Source of the DNA: Vandiemenella viatica | Taxonomy: Eukaryota > Arthropoda > Insecta > Orthoptera > Morabidae | Length of the DNA: 64,000 bases | Assembly (NCBI GenBank): GCA_031002005.1 | Contig: JARYHS010009186.1 | Span: 181,314,437-181,378,436 of the forward strand | Reading direction: 5' to 3' | Shown: one piece after another, positions 1 through 12,157 of the stretch | Layout of the letters: every line of letters starts with the position of its first letter | Numbering within the stretch: position 1 is the stretch's first letter | Notes under the pieces: model-generated | What the model saw: only the letters and a program-made list of their open reading frames with translations | What the model was told of the DNA's origin: nothing | Database searches by the model: none | Position numbers and translations under genes: made by a program

Positions 1-53
1 AAAACAGAGGGGCCTAATAATTTATTAATCCGGCACTGCCTTTCATAGCCACA

Positions 54-2523
54 TCATAGGTTGCCAACCTTTTCAGCAGCCGGGCCAAATTCTAGAACTA
101 CAACTCTCTACCGGGCCGCATGCATAATTTTCTTGGAAAAAAAATTAATATTTTCATGAAGGAAAACAACACTTAAAATGTAATTAGATATTTAATGATA
201 TATTAAATATACACTTATCTTAATGCGACTTTTGACATTGTTTTACAGAACTAAGGGCATCAATGTTGATATCGAGAGAAGTTGTGGGTGGCTACACGCA
301 TAAAGTTCTCCAAATGAACATCGGTGATTCGTGTTCTGTTTTGAGACTTGATACTGTTCATCCGTCTGAAAAGCTGTTCACACACATAAGTGTTTCCAAA
401 TAGGGAAATAATCCGCAAAGCATGTTTATAAAATGAAGGATATTTCTCCTTGTACACAAATTTTCTGTAAAATTCTTCCAAATCAACCTGGTGGAATTTC
501 TCCTTGAGTTGTGCAATATGTTTTTTGAAATATTGAAATCGGTTTTCAAACTCAAGTTTTAAGTTTGATATGAGTGAACTCTACTTAATCGCCAACGTCT
601 GTGTGACGTCTGCTACCAATGATAGCGTGGAAAAATGAGTGAAATTTTTATTTTTCAGCTGTTGTTCCCAAAGCCCAAGTTTCATTTGAAACGCGGCAAC
701 AAAATCAAACATATCATTAGCCAATTGGTCTTTGCCTTGCAGACGAATGTTCAAGTTATTTAAATGGTTAGTTACGTCGACTATAAATGCGAAGTCACAA
801 ACTCAAGCCACGTCTTCAAACTCTGAGATACTTTTCAACTTGCTTGCATAGAATGATTTCTTCAAATCAAACTCTCTTTTTAACATTTTTGCACGGGACA
901 ACCATCTTACTTCAGTATAAAATGTAAGGTCATTATAGTCAGAATCCAAATGTTTGAGGAATTCTTGGAACTGACGGTGGTTCAACCCCTTCGATCTAAA
1001 GAAGTTCACTGTTTTGATAACCACGCTCATGACATGATCTATTTTTAACGACTTGGCACATAAATTCTCTTGATGAATAATGCAATGAAAATTTAATAAT
1101 GAGGTATTATCAAGTTTGCAGACTTCACTTTCAATCAGTTTTACTAAACCTTCATGTTTTCCAACCATTGCAGGAGCTCCATCCGTCGTCACGCCAGATA
1201 AGTTGTGAAGTTTTAACGAAAAACGATTTAACGTTGCTGTAACTGACTCTAACAAATCGCGTGCAGTTGTAACGTTCTTGAGTGGATATAGAGCCGATAA
1301 TTCTTCTGTTTTGTTTAAATGGACCTCTTAAGAAAATCGTTACTTGCGCAGTATCTGTGCTTTCATCCAATGCTAGAGAATAATATACGAAATCAGGCGC
1401 TCTGCTTTTCAAATTATCTTCAATATGTTTCCCAATGTATTCCACACGCCTGTTAATAGTTTGACGAGAGAGGCTTATTTTTGGACACATAATTTCAACG
1501 ATGCTCTCCAAACATTCCTTCACCATTTCACCATCTGAATACGGCTTCGATTTCTTGGCTAATATCGAGGTTACTGCATAGCTCGCTTTTACGTGGCATG
1601 TTGACTCTGCAGCAGTGCTAGTGAATATCTGTTGCTATACAGAAAGTTTTCTTTTTAAGTCATTTACCTGGTCTAATCGAAATTGTCCTTGGTACTCATC
1701 AAACTTATTTGCATGTTTAGTTTCATAATGCCGTTTCATGTTGTAGTCTTTCAATACAGAAACAGATTCTTTGCATATTAAGCATATGGGCTTAGCTATA
1801 AATTCTTCAAAAAAATAGTTAATTGTCCACTTATCCTGAAAACTTCTCAGTTCATCTGCAGCTTTTCGCTTCTTTGATCCAACATCTTTGCTAGTTGAAG
1901 CCATTATTTAATTGAACTAGAAAGAGAAATGAATGAAAGTCACGTGCTTGTATTTTGCAGAAACTACTACAATCTCAACGCTTAAAAATAATAGTACCGG
2001 GAATATATTCGGTAAAGATGCAACAACACGAATATCACGTATTTTTAACTACAGTAATACTTACATACACACGACGTATATAAAACAGAAACTAGTTCTT
2101 AAAAGTCGATCACGACAAAACGCCACAAATACTTCAGTACAACAGACACATGGAATTTAGACAATGCATTTCGAATCAAATACAACTATCAAAGCAAAGA
2201 GTGTACTTCCATCTATGGGTGGAAACATTAAAAGCTAGGAGATCAATAACCGACACAAGCGCTCCAAGAATCAGTCAGGCGAACCATTGACTTGCTGAAA
2301 GTTATAGGAACATTAGCCGTGATAATGCTCGGTTGTACACCCGCACTTTCCATCCCTGCAAGATCAATCGAGCGATGATCTTGGTTGAATATGTGCTTAA
2401 CTTAGTGTAGATATCACCATTGACAGTCAAAGCTTACGTATATAATGAATTAATGATACAGCTCCGCGGGCCAGAAAACGACCTACCGCGGGCCACTAAA
2501 TGACCTACCGCGGGCCATCCCTG
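54..2523 (-). mobile_element. Decayed hAT-superfamily DNA transposon
   Basis: This is a minus-strand hAT element of the kind whose transposase was domesticated as vertebrate GTF2IRD2. Its transposase remnants lie at 260-1904. The transposase-start end is at 2523, where the minus strand reads CAGGGATGGCCCGCGG followed by three spaced copies of a GCCCGCGGTAGG-like subterminal motif (about 2465-2515). The other end is vaguer: TTGCCAACC and two CCGGGCC motifs at 55-120 suggest it lies near position 54, but I see no 8-bp target duplication matching TATTACAT at 2524-2531. Superfamily is secure from the protein; the left boundary is a guess. Confidence 0.7.
260..1904 (-). pseudogene. Broken hAT transposase, GTF2IRD2-like
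   Basis: The coding remnant reads from an ATG at 1904 downwards. The first block (1904-1635) has a lysine-rich start and a BED-like zinc finger with C-x2-C (CLICK) and H-x4-H (HYETKH). The next block (about 1526-1320) contains ALDESTDT, which in this family carries the first catalytic Asp. The block 1255-803 has TTDGAPAM and HCIIHQENL, typical of the RNase H-like core. The final block (481-260) is the hAT dimerisation region (FGNTYVCEQLFRRMNSIKS). Frameshifts near 1630, 1320 and 800-480 break the frame, so no full transposase can be made. The family is normally one long ORF of roughly 600 residues. Function as a transposase is lost; no sign of domestication is visible. Confidence 0.75.
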
Positions 2524-3591
2524 TATTACATATTGCTTGAGCCTAATTTTCTGCTTCGTGCTTCCTTGCATAGTTCTCCTTCAAAAAAACTAAGAAACAG
2601 AAACAATATTGCCTTCTCGCCATGAGAAAGCTTCCAATGCAGTGTTTCTAAACGTTTTTCAACCCGAGGAACAGTAAATAGTCAAAAATAATGCGGCGGA
2701 TAACTAACTTACACGTGGCTAATTTTTTTTATCTGTCTATACATTATTAACATCTGGGACATATTAAGATAATAAATCTAAAACCATGTTTTGATTTTCT
2801 ACAAAAACAAAGTTATGACAGGGATTCGAGTGTGGAAGTTCAAGCACTCTGTTGATTTCCCTACGTTGTAACTAGCGTTACAAGAAAATCATGATGGGGT
2901 TGGTGAAACTGCAGTAGGCTCTGCAAGTTGAGCCAACTACGAGCCCATAAGAACTATACTCCGTAAAAGCGACGCCCCCAATCCTCTGCTACATGCAATG
3001 TAACAGCGTTCCAAAGGCGCAGCCTTAAAAATACTACCCGTTTTATTTTATATCAACAGTTCTAAAAATATTGACTGACAGTGTTTAAACGTCTGTGCAA
3101 AATTCTCTAAATGCTTCCTGTTAATTTAAATTCTGTTTTACTCTATTTAAAAACATATTTTAATATATCTTTTGGGGCGGCTCCACCTTACAGCGTTTAA
3201 CGACGAGCCGCTACTGATTTCATTGGTTCCACACTGCTGCCGGAATTAACTCAATAGCATATAAGAAGTTCCAATTTTATGACGATATAAACTACAACCG
3301 AAAACGTACATTACAAAATCAGAGTTATGAGCGTTTTAATAACAATTCTATTTAATTAAACAATTGCGAAAAATAAAGAGCGAGACATTTTATTGAAAGC
3401 TTCATTTCTGACCAGATCTGAAGATAATTGACATATAATCACTATTTTACTTTTTCCCATATATACTACTTCTTCTTCTTTTTTTTTTTTTTTTTAAAAA
3501 AAAAGAAGAGATAAATACTTCATACTTAGGAACTATTAGTTCATCAACAGCATTAATTATTGTGCCTTTAAACTGAACAGATCATTGAATA
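2524..3591. other. Intergenic stretch without recognised gene
   Basis: No long ORF or recognisable domain is present. A CAGTGTTTCTAAAC motif at 2640 resembles the tip of some non-autonomous hAT elements, and CTACTG near 3217 could be a partner, but the ends match over only about five bases. A T-rich/A-rich tract lies at 3478-3506. Confidence 0.5.
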
Positions 3592-4278
3592 TACGAGGGT
3601 GAGTCAAATGAAAACCTTAAATCTATCTTCTATATAATAAAAATGAATCGCCAACTGTGTTGCTGACCGCAAAACTCGAGAACGGCTCCACCAATTCGGT
3701 TAATTCTTTTTTTTATATTTTCGTTAAGGCACGAGGAAGGTTCTTATGGAGAGAAAAAACGCAGAAATTGGAACACTTTTCTTTTCCCTCAATCAAAACA
3801 AAACAAAGGCGCGTTAGGATTGTCTTTGGTATGACTTCAAGTTAATTAGGCTCCATGGATATTAATCTATGCCTGCATGTGATCAGCGAAAATAATATCA
3901 CTGACGTACGTGTTATCTTTATTTCCTCCGTGCGTGGCATTTTCTTGGTTGCTTTTAAACTTTCGCTTCTCTCGAAAACCAATTGTGTGTTTATTTGTTC
4001 AGTGTGTTTACATTTAGACCCATGCCGCCCATCCAGAAAGTTTCGACTATGAAAATAGAATTCATTAGTTTCGAAGGATGCAATATTGAGAATACCTAAC
4101 AAACAAAATCTATTACTGGTATTTTAGTTGAGAAGCGATATGCATTAGCATCTGACGATCGAGCCACACTTATCCTATTCAAAGTTGTGGTAACCCTTGC
4201 GGTGATGGGTTCCATTCGTTTTAAATTATGTTCAGGTAGAATTCATGATGATTGAATTGGGTATGAGTAATAATACTT

Positions 4279-4440
4279 TCTTACTTTTAAATAAATAAAA
4301 ATGAATCGCTAAATATGTCGCTAAGCTCAAAACTCGAGAACGGCGCGATCAATTCGGCTAATTTTTTCTTCTTCATATTTTCGTTAATACCATACAAACC
4401 AGTCAATCATAACAAAACAAAAAGGCGCGTTAGGATTATC
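4279..4440 (+). repeat. Second Helitron 5'-end copy
   Basis: From TC at 4279 the sequence repeats the start of the surrounding Helitron (3622 onward). Shared blocks include AAAAATGAATCGC, CTCGAGAACGGC, ATTTTCGTTAA and GGCGCGTTAGGATT, with many substitutions between copies. After the LTR element the similarity resumes at about 12180-12290 (GGTATG, ATGGATATTA, TGATCA.CGAAAATAA). The outer Helitron therefore has two tandem 5' ends, either from insertion of one relative beside another or from failed 5' termination. Confidence 0.7.
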
Positions 4441-5841
4441 TTGTAACGAGCCGCGCTGTCGCCACGTTACAAGGTGCATTTTTATTATATATGTAATAAT
4501 ATAAGAGTAATTTACATAAATCTTGGGCGACCACGTGAATAGATTTTTGTTGTAATTTTATAAAGTACGCAAGATTCCAAGTGAGGACTGTAATGAAATG
4601 GTGAACTTATACAGTGTATCGTAGCAAAGCGAATATTCAAGAATTATTGAGCTATGTAGGCTTGAAGCTAATCTTGGTGTTTCCAGAGCCATGGCGACAG
4701 GACGTCGCGGATTTGGGATTTTGCCAGACCACACACACTGCTCCCTGGGGATGGGTCACTCACCGAGCGGGAAAAGCCTGCCGTCCGAAACCCGAATGTT
4801 CTCTCGCCCGGCGAACTTAGCCGAATATGTCCGACCTCTGTTGGATTCTTTGGCCAAATCACATATCGAGGATATCACGTGACATTAGGTGCCGACCTGA
4901 AGGTCCAATCAAAATGAGCGTATAACTCAAAATCCTGGGAATTTTTGTTGTATGTGAGCTTCGAGACTACAAATGGGCGGAGCAAGAAGTTTCCTCGTGG
5001 ACCGAAGAGCGAGGAGCTGAGATTCTAGATTCTAACTTCGATCGCACCAGTCTGAGGTTGACTTGGAAAGTTGACTTCTTTCGCTAACTGCAGCTTGCCT
5101 TGCTGGAGCAAGCGTATCACCGCAACACAGCCGGTAATGCGATGATGCGCATTGCCAGACCAGAGATGCCTATAGCCGACTTGTGAGATAATCTCACATA
5201 TCGTGGGTCCGCTACACTCATCACAGACATCAGACGCAGAACTACAATGGTAATTGATTACGACCAAGCCATGTGATTGTGCATTCCGTGAAACAGAACC
5301 CGTAAGCGACTTTGAGAGGATAGGTCCATGTTCTCACTTTGTAATTGTAAAAACCCCTGAGCTAGCGGCATAATTTGCCAGAACTAGTTATTTTCGAATG
5401 ATATATTGTTCATTCTGGCGCCCATGATTTTCTTTTTAACTGTAAAGTCACAGTATTATGATGCCTTTGTCTGAGGTAGTCATAACTTGTATTTTTCATT
5501 GTTTCCAGTTGTCATTATTTCTTGCATTTTGATTCTGAGATATTTAAAAGTAAATATACAATTGTTTGCTTGCTCATGACGGCTAATTGTAACTCTGAGC
5601 GTTGCTTTTATGATTTTGCCAATTTGTGTTAATGTTAACGGTAAATTCGCTCAGACTTGTAATCGCCAGTGATAAGAAAATAAATGTCATATTGTGACAA
5701 TTTTTCCTAAATTCCAACTAACGTCGAGATTCTTGCTAAATTAATAAATTTCCACTCCTTCATATAAATTAAAATTAAAAATCCACAATTATTAATCATA
5801 AAGGTATGAAAGATAATTGTAACGTGGTTTGCCCACCAAGG
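4441..5841 (+). repeat. 5' long terminal repeat
   Basis: 1401 bp. It opens with TTGTAACG, which can pair with CGTTACAA at 4465-4472 to make a terminal hairpin, and TTGTAACG recurs near its 3' end (5817-5824). AATAAA near 5680 is a candidate poly(A) signal. No coding capacity is recognised; the small ORFs read within it are repeated in the other LTR. Confidence 0.9.
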
Positions 5842-6453
5842 CACCCACCACATAATGTCGCCCAACGCTGGTGCCAGATGAGACATTACTTCTTAATGTC
5901 TGCGAACTTGGTGGCACTAATTCAAATTAATACAGTTTGAGCCCAAATTCAGGAAAGTTTCATGGAATGTTGCACATGGTTTTTGGCTGTTTTATCATTC
6001 TTGTAGTCAATAGATATTCATACAAGATTTTATTTTGATGTTTCACTTATATTTTAATGCATAAAGTTCATTTTGTTTCAATGCATAAAATTTATTTTGT
6101 TTCAACGCATTAAAAGGAAGTTCATTTGTGTATTTCAATTGAGATGCAATACACTTTGTATTGTAACAATTTTGTGATCAGTTTAAAATTTTTAAATGAG
6201 TAACGTCAGTGTTGATTTCTTAATGCATGGTAGCTTCTAAGAAAATTAAAGACACGCATGTTTTGCCCATGTGTTTGAAAGTAAGTCTGCTTTCATGGTG
6301 TTGTGTTGCATGATTCATCGTTGCTTTTCTCTTGCTGTATTTTGGAGGGGTATATGTATTTGTGTGTATTGAAATTCGCGGTATTTTTGTTGTTGTGAAT
6401 CTAGATTTCGTCATTGCACAATTGCGGTGTAAATTCATTCGTTGTGTGTTCAT

Positions 6454-7539
6454 ATGAAGCTACGATCTCGTACGATAAAAGATTTCGATATGGAAGATCA
6501 GTCTGATAGGCAAAAATCTCCCGAAATCATGAACGATCAGGTTCAGTTAACGGAACAAAGCGAAATATTGGCTGCAGGGGAGGGGAACGTAAGTTCTGAA
6601 GTTCCGACCCACTCATATAGTTCGCAGTCTACTTTGTCGCCACAGGAAGATATGGAAAATTTTCCTTCACCTGTCGGTGAGACGACACAGAATACTCCCG
6701 CACATTCAGAACAGACCCAACAAATATCACAAATGCCGGTAGAATCACCACCCCTATCGCCGCAAATGCTAAACATGTTAATGACTGCAATCAATTCACT
6801 AAAAGAGGAAAATAAGAGAAGTTCGGATTTGCTTAGCCAATCGAATCAACAACTAAAGCAGGATTTAAGCCAACAATTAAGCCTGCAAATTAATTCACAA
6901 AAACAGGAATCAAGCCAGCAATTTCTGGAATTAAACAAGCGTTTTGATTCACAAAAGGAGGAAAATAAGAGAAATTCGGATTTGCTTAGGCAGAGTTTTG
7001 ATTCGCAAGCTGCGATATTAACAAATTTGGACGTGAAATTATCCACCTTCCGTTCTGAAACACAAAAACACACAGAGGTATCAACTACCGCGATTACCGA
7101 TGAATGGATCGAAATTGCACAAGTAGGACAAACCCAAAATACAGACCAACAGCTGGTAAACTCTGAGGAATGCGAGCATTCCACCATTACGTCTGTCGAT
7201 TGTATGGTCGAAGCAGTTCCGGAAATACAAATTTTCAATCGGACACTGCTCGAAGACGTGACAGTGACGCGGCAGATTACTGAGCATAGTGTCAGCAAAA
7301 GCGTTGATACAGTGCAAAAGTCACTGCAGATCGCAGTTGTGAGTACGGAATGCGTCTGGTCAGACGCGCAGTTCCGGAAAACTTGTGTAAAGCGTTTCGG
7401 TTTGAGTATCCATGGAACAGAAAGGCATGATAGCATATACACCGCCATGATCGAAAAGCAACGGGAAATTTTTCTGTGCCCGTTCAGGTCAAAAGACAAG
7501 TATTTTGCTGCAGAAACTAAATTCTGGCAGGATCAATGA
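6454..7539 (+). CDS. Gag-like protein of the LTR element
   Basis: An intact 361-residue ORF, starting at the ATG at 6454 because upstream in-frame codons lack ATG. The first 90 residues are acidic and rich in Ser, Pro and Gln. Residues about 105-195 form a Gln/Lys/Glu-rich coiled coil with an internal repeat (SLKEENKRSSDLL and SQKEENKRNSDLL). The last third is mixed and ends near KYFAAETKFWQDQ. I see no CCHC knuckle and no major homology region. The gag assignment rests on position just after the 5' LTR and on the coiled coil, as in many insect retroelements. It may act as a structural protein for particle formation. The frame is unbroken, consistent with the young LTRs. Confidence 0.6.
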   Translation: MKLRSRTIKDFDMEDQSDRQKSPEIMNDQVQLTEQSEILAAGEGNVSSEVPTHSYSSQSTLSPQEDMENFPSPVGETTQNTPAHSEQTQQISQMPVESPPLSPQMLNMLMTAINSLKEENKRSSDLLSQSNQQLKQDLSQQLSLQINSQKQESSQQFLELNKRFDSQKEENKRNSDLLRQSFDSQAAILTNLDVKLSTFRSETQKHTEVSTTAITDEWIEIAQVGQTQNTDQQLVNSEECEHSTITSVDCMVEAVPEIQIFNRTLLEDVTVTRQITEHSVSKSVDTVQKSLQIAVVSTECVWSDAQFRKTCVKRFGLSIHGTERHDSIYTAMIEKQREIFLCPFRSKDKYFAAETKFWQDQ

Positions 7540-8861
7540 AATCAGCTGGAAGGGAAGACAGACGAGAATGTTGTGTAACCCAGGTACCTGGTTGTCAGCT
7601 GAGCCCATTAGCAAGGCTAAGGGATCCGCTAGCACAATGCGTCTTCCGAGAATTTTGTTAGGGAGCGCAGATGTTGGACTTAGGGTCATCACTGAGTGCC
7701 AAACGTTTCTCGCCTCGCATCAGCGTTTTATCGCATTCAATAAATATGCGATGAGCGTGTATTCCGAAAGGAATTATGTGATAAAAAGAATCCATGGACG
7801 TCTCAAATTCGTCTTGTAGGCATTGTTCAACAAGTTGTGTAGCATGCCAAATACGATTGACGAAAAGGCTGACTATGAATTGACCGATTTGAATCATAAA
7901 AAAAAGGGGGAAATTAAATGTACAGTACACATTCTTTTAGGTTAGACGCCTTACCGAAATTAATCATGCTTGAAAAACGCCGATGCCAGGTTTCCGCTAG
8001 TCTAAACCGTCTGTTTTGCTGGAAAGATTAGATAAACGGAAAATTAAAATTCCAGTTACCAAATTTGCACTTACAGTTAAAGCTACTTAGGATATTTCCA
8101 TATTCGGAATTTTTAATGCTTATTTCGCTATTCCGAACTTTATATTTTGTCCACGTGAAATATTAATAGTCACTTTTGACTTTCACGCTGTTAATTGGAC
8201 TTGATTTGATAAAAATCCTGAAATATTAAATGTTTTCCTGAGCCAGATAAATTGATACGCACTCGCGGAAAATGAAGCGCCATTAGCAGCACAATTTCTT
8301 GTCTTCGCAATCACAATGAATCTGACAGCGATACAAATATTGTGATATGCTTTCTAAGATGTATTTTGTGACATAAACGAAAAGGGTTTCAACATTTTGT
8401 GATGCATGAGTTCGATGTAACGTTTTACCTTAGGTAGTTGCATTATATCTTTTCTGAGCAGAAGTGTACAGCGAGCGTAATATCGCTTTGTCTGTGTTGA
8501 TCGAAGATCGCAATGTTATCTGTCAACGTAATTTACTTCTTTGTTTTGTGTATCTGTAAAGGGTGGCTAACGTGCCATAGATAATGCCCTATAGAACACG
8601 AAACCTTGCCAGAAAGATTTGTTTAAATTGTGTTGGTCATCACAGAAATTAGGAATCTTAAGTTGAAGGATTACAGATATACAGGAGAGTTTTCACAATA
8701 CCTTGCTGTTATTTTGCTAACGATAGAGCGAGGTCGAAGAGCAAAAAGTTAAAGGCGACTGCATTTGTAAAGGCTAAAGGGAAAAACTTTATTTACGGGA
8801 TATATTCAATAATTCAGCTAACTTTGCAAGTTAAGGTAATTATATTTGATGCTAACTTCAA

Positions 8862-9068
8862 TTGAAAAGGAATTTTGTATATGATAAATGCACAGATGGT
8901 GAAGACGTGAACAATAAGATTATTGGTGATATCGACGTTTTTCTGCTATATTTCTGGCCTTATTCGGTTGCCAGAGTGATCTCGAAGAATTGTTATTTGT
9001 TGACGGACGGACAAACCGAGATCGGGCCTCATAACGCCCGGAACTTAAAGCCATTTCATACAAAGTAA
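8862..9068 (+). pseudogene. Remnant of pol C-terminus
   Basis: The last 45 codons read PYSVARVISKNCYLLTD then GPHNARNLKPFHTK. This matches the pattern at the very end of Gypsy-type pol, where the integrase tail ends in a GPY/F-like strand and a V-N-x-R-x-LKPY-like motif. No upstream integrase or reverse transcriptase sequence is recognised between 7540 and 8861. The scrap marks the right edge of a large deletion that removed pol. Confidence 0.5.
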
Positions 9069-9672
9069 CGGTTTCGAAAGAGTGGGGAAACAGCTACCAT
9101 CGAACAGCTGAGGTCATTAGTGCAGGTAAGCAGTGGCTCAACCGGCAGGTTCCGAGAATTGGCAGGTAGCGAATACCCCAGGATGAATGAGAAGGGAAAC
9201 AAATCGTTCCACGCCTCGTTCTAGCGGTATTTCGCGTACCCTTACTGTAAATTGTATAGTATTCCGTAAATTAGATTAAAACTATTGTTGGACAGCATAC
9301 ATTTAGCTCAGAATTGTGTGCACTCAACGAAAATAATTTCAAAGTTTATATTTGTGCTTTATATAGATTTGTAGTATTCTGCTAGCGTGAAATCTCAAAA
9401 TTGCTTTGTATTGGCAAACGGAAAACCTGAGATCGAACCGTTCTATGCACAAAGCTTACGACCTTTTTCATACAAGCTAAAGAAGCATAAGTGTATAAAA
9501 GGAAAATATTCGCTAACTGGGATGGATTTTCGGCTTAAAACGTGGAGTAGACGGACATGTTAAGAGGGTTATAATAACTCCTAAATAAAGAGAAAATTTT
9601 ATTCTTTGAATGTCGAGATAATCTCGAGTCATCAATAGACCCATTGTGAAGGAATCGTAATGTTACTGAGGA

Positions 9673-10053
9673 ATGATAGTTACGCTATTCATTATCCTTT
9701 CATTTATGTGCGGAATGGTTATTTGCAGGGTCCGCTTGTATGCAAAGATGCTACAGCGACTTTGGTTGACGATGAAAGTTCACGTCAAACCGCATAATGT
9801 GTATAATGTCTCATATGGGAATGGTAAATTTTATAGAAATTCCATTACATATACCCATGAGCAAATACAGTTTCCTTTCGCCATGAAATTCGCAATCACT
9901 TCACAGACGGTATATTACAAGTTAGAGATGTCGACCAATGAAAGACTAATTAGGAGACCACCTAACATTCAACGAGTAAGGTTCATAATTTACGTAACAA
10001 ACGAAAACATGTACTTACATCGTTCATTCCACACCACGTTGAATTATAAGTAA
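9673..10053 (+). CDS. Small ORF in env position, unknown function
   Basis: An uninterrupted 126-residue ORF from the ATG at 9673, between the pol remnant and the 3' LTR. The first 18 residues are strongly hydrophobic (MIVTLFIILSFMCGMVIC) and could be a signal peptide or membrane anchor. The rest is basic with many Tyr, Asn and Arg and no motif I recognise. Errantivirus-like insect elements carry env at this place, so it may be an env remnant or a chance ORF. It is much shorter than any complete env. Confidence 0.35.
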   Translation: MIVTLFIILSFMCGMVICRVRLYAKMLQRLWLTMKVHVKPHNVYNVSYGNGKFYRNSITYTHEQIQFPFAMKFAITSQTVYYKLEMSTNERLIRRPPNIQRVRFIIYVTNENMYLHRSFHTTLNYK

Positions 10054-10754
10054 ATGCCGCGTCATTAAAATCTAAGATTACAGTTAGTGATATTTGACCA
10101 TGAACACGAACACATCTCTCTGAAATGCTTATTGAATTAACCGTCGGTCATGACGAAAATCACGTCACCGAATCCGACTAAACTATTCCGTTGTTTTGAG
10201 ATTAAAACCGCGCAATGTAATGAGATATTTTACGCTCACCTCTAGCATCTTTATGGATGTTTGTTGAAGGCAGAATTATTTTTATGCACATGAGTAAAAC
10301 ATCACGCTAAATTGTAAATACAATGTATAGTTCAACCACTTTCTGCATAAGTGTTCTGACAATGTTTTGTTTTATTAATGTGTTTCATTTTATTAATTTA
10401 ATGATAAGATTTGATACAAGTTATTTTCAAGATTATTATTTAAACATGTATGTAAATAATTTATTTTCATGTATATTTTAGTATTGTGTTTAATATAACT
10501 TTGTATTTGGGAAGGCTACCTGAATTCACGTGCTTCTGTTTGTAAAGAATTGTAAGACGGCCAAAAGGACATATGCTCCCGTTATATATTCACCTTACAA
10601 GGCAGGAATACCGATGGTTATTGGAATCACATTTAAAATTAATGTAATTATAAAAATGCTTAAGTTTTTGTTGAGTCACAATGGAGATAGAATTAGGTAG
10701 TTAAAAATAAAATTATTGTACCATAATTTCATTTTTCACCAACGGCCGGCCATA

Positions 10755-12157
10755 TTGTAACGAGCCGCGCTGTCGCCACGTTACAAGGTGCATTTTTATT
10801 ATATATGTAATAATATAAGAGTAATTTACATAAATCTTGGGCGACCACGTGAATAGATTTTTGTTGTAATTTTATAAAGTACGCAAGATTCCAAGTGAGG
10901 ACTGTAATGAAATGGTGAACTTATACAGTGTATCGTAGCAAAGCGAATATTCAAGAATTATTGAGCTATGTAGGCTTGAAGCTAATCTTGGTGTTTCCGA
11001 GCCATGGCGACAGGACGTCGCGGATTTGGGATTTGCCAGACCACACACACTGCTCCCTGGGGATGGGTCACTCACCGAGCGGGAAAAGCCTGCCGTCCGA
11101 AACCCGAATGTTCTCTCGCCCCGGCGAACTTAGCCGAATATGTCCGACCTCTGTTGGATTCTTTGGCCAAATCACATATCGAGGATATCACGTGACATTA
11201 GGTGCCGACCTGAAGGTCCAATCAAAATGAGCGTATAACTCAAAATCCTGGGAATTTTTGTTGTATGTGAGCTTCGAGACTACAAATGGGCGGAGCAAGA
11301 AGTTTCCTCGTGGACCGAAGAGCGAGGAGCTGAGATTCTAGATTCTAACTTCGATCGCACCAGTCTGAGGTTGACTTGGAAAGTTGACTTCTTTCGCTAA
11401 CCTGCAGCTTGCCTTGCTGGAGCAAGCGTATCACCGCAACACAGCCGGTAATGCGATGATGCGCATTGCCAGACCAGAGATGCCTATAGCCGACTTGTGA
11501 GATAATCTCACATATCGTGGGTCCGCTACACTCATCACAGACATCAGACGCAGAACTACAATGGTAATTGATTACGACCAAGCCATGTGATTGTGCATTC
11601 CGTGAAACAGAACCCGTAAGCGACTTTGAGAGGATAGGTCCATGTTCTCACTTTGTAATTGTAAAAACCCCTGAGCTAGCGGCATAATTTGCCAGAACTA
11701 GTTATTTTCGAATGATATATTGTTCATTCTGGCGCCCATGATTTTCTTTTTAACTGTAAAGTCACAGTATTATGATGCCTTTGTCTGAGGTAGTCATAAC
11801 TTGTATTTTTCATTGTTTCCAGTTGTCATTATTTCTTGCATTTTGATTCTGAGATATATTTAAAAGTAAATATACAATTGTTTGCTTGCTCATGACGGCT
11901 AATTGTAACTCTGAGCGTTGCTTTTATGATTTTGCCAATTTGTGTTAATGTTAACGGTAAATTCGCTCAGACTTGTAATCGCCAGTGATAAGAAAATAAA
12001 TGTCATATTGTGACAATTTTTCCTAAATTCCAACTAACGTCGAGATTCTTGCAAAATTAATAAATTTTCACTCCTTCATAAAAATTAAAATTAAAAATCC
12101 ACAATTATTAATCATAAAGGTATGAAAGATAATTGTAACGTGGTTTGCCCACCAAGG
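10755..12157 (+). repeat. 3' long terminal repeat
   Basis: 1403 bp, the partner of 4441-5841. I count roughly nine differences, over 99% identity. Most are single-base length changes in short runs (for example TTTT/TTT after GGGA, CCC/CCCC before GGCGAAC) plus three A/T or C/T substitutions near the 3' end. Such identity implies a recent insertion. The usual purine-rich tract is not obvious directly upstream of 10755. Confidence 0.9.

Larger units (their letters stand above)
4441..12157 (+). mobile_element. LTR retrotransposon, young, internally deleted
   Basis: Two direct 1.40-kb LTRs (4441-5841, 10755-12157) enclose a 4.9-kb internal region. TATC occurs directly before the left LTR (4437-4440) and directly after the right LTR (12158-12161), a 4-bp target duplication as in many Gypsy-type elements. 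The interior has a gag-like ORF, a pol C-terminal scrap at 8862-9068 and a small ORF in the env position, but no reverse transcriptase, RNase H or integrase core. I infer a deletion derivative mobilised in trans. TGTCGCCCAACG at about 5856 may be the primer-binding site, not matched to a specific tRNA. Clade is uncertain. Confidence 0.88.

Noticed and set aside
2640..3217. Possible hAT MITE starting CAGTGTTTCTAAAC
   Set aside because: The proposed inverted ends agree over only about five bases and no 8-bp duplication is found.
4614..5267. ORFs within the 5' LTR and their copies in the 3' LTR
   Set aside because: They are short, overlap on both strands, differ in frame between LTRs because of one-base length changes, and match no known protein.
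6846..7499. Minus-strand ORF of 217 codons, Cys/Ser-rich
   Set aside because: It is the antisense of the gag-like ORF; its composition is explained by the Gln/Lys-rich coiled coil on the other strand.
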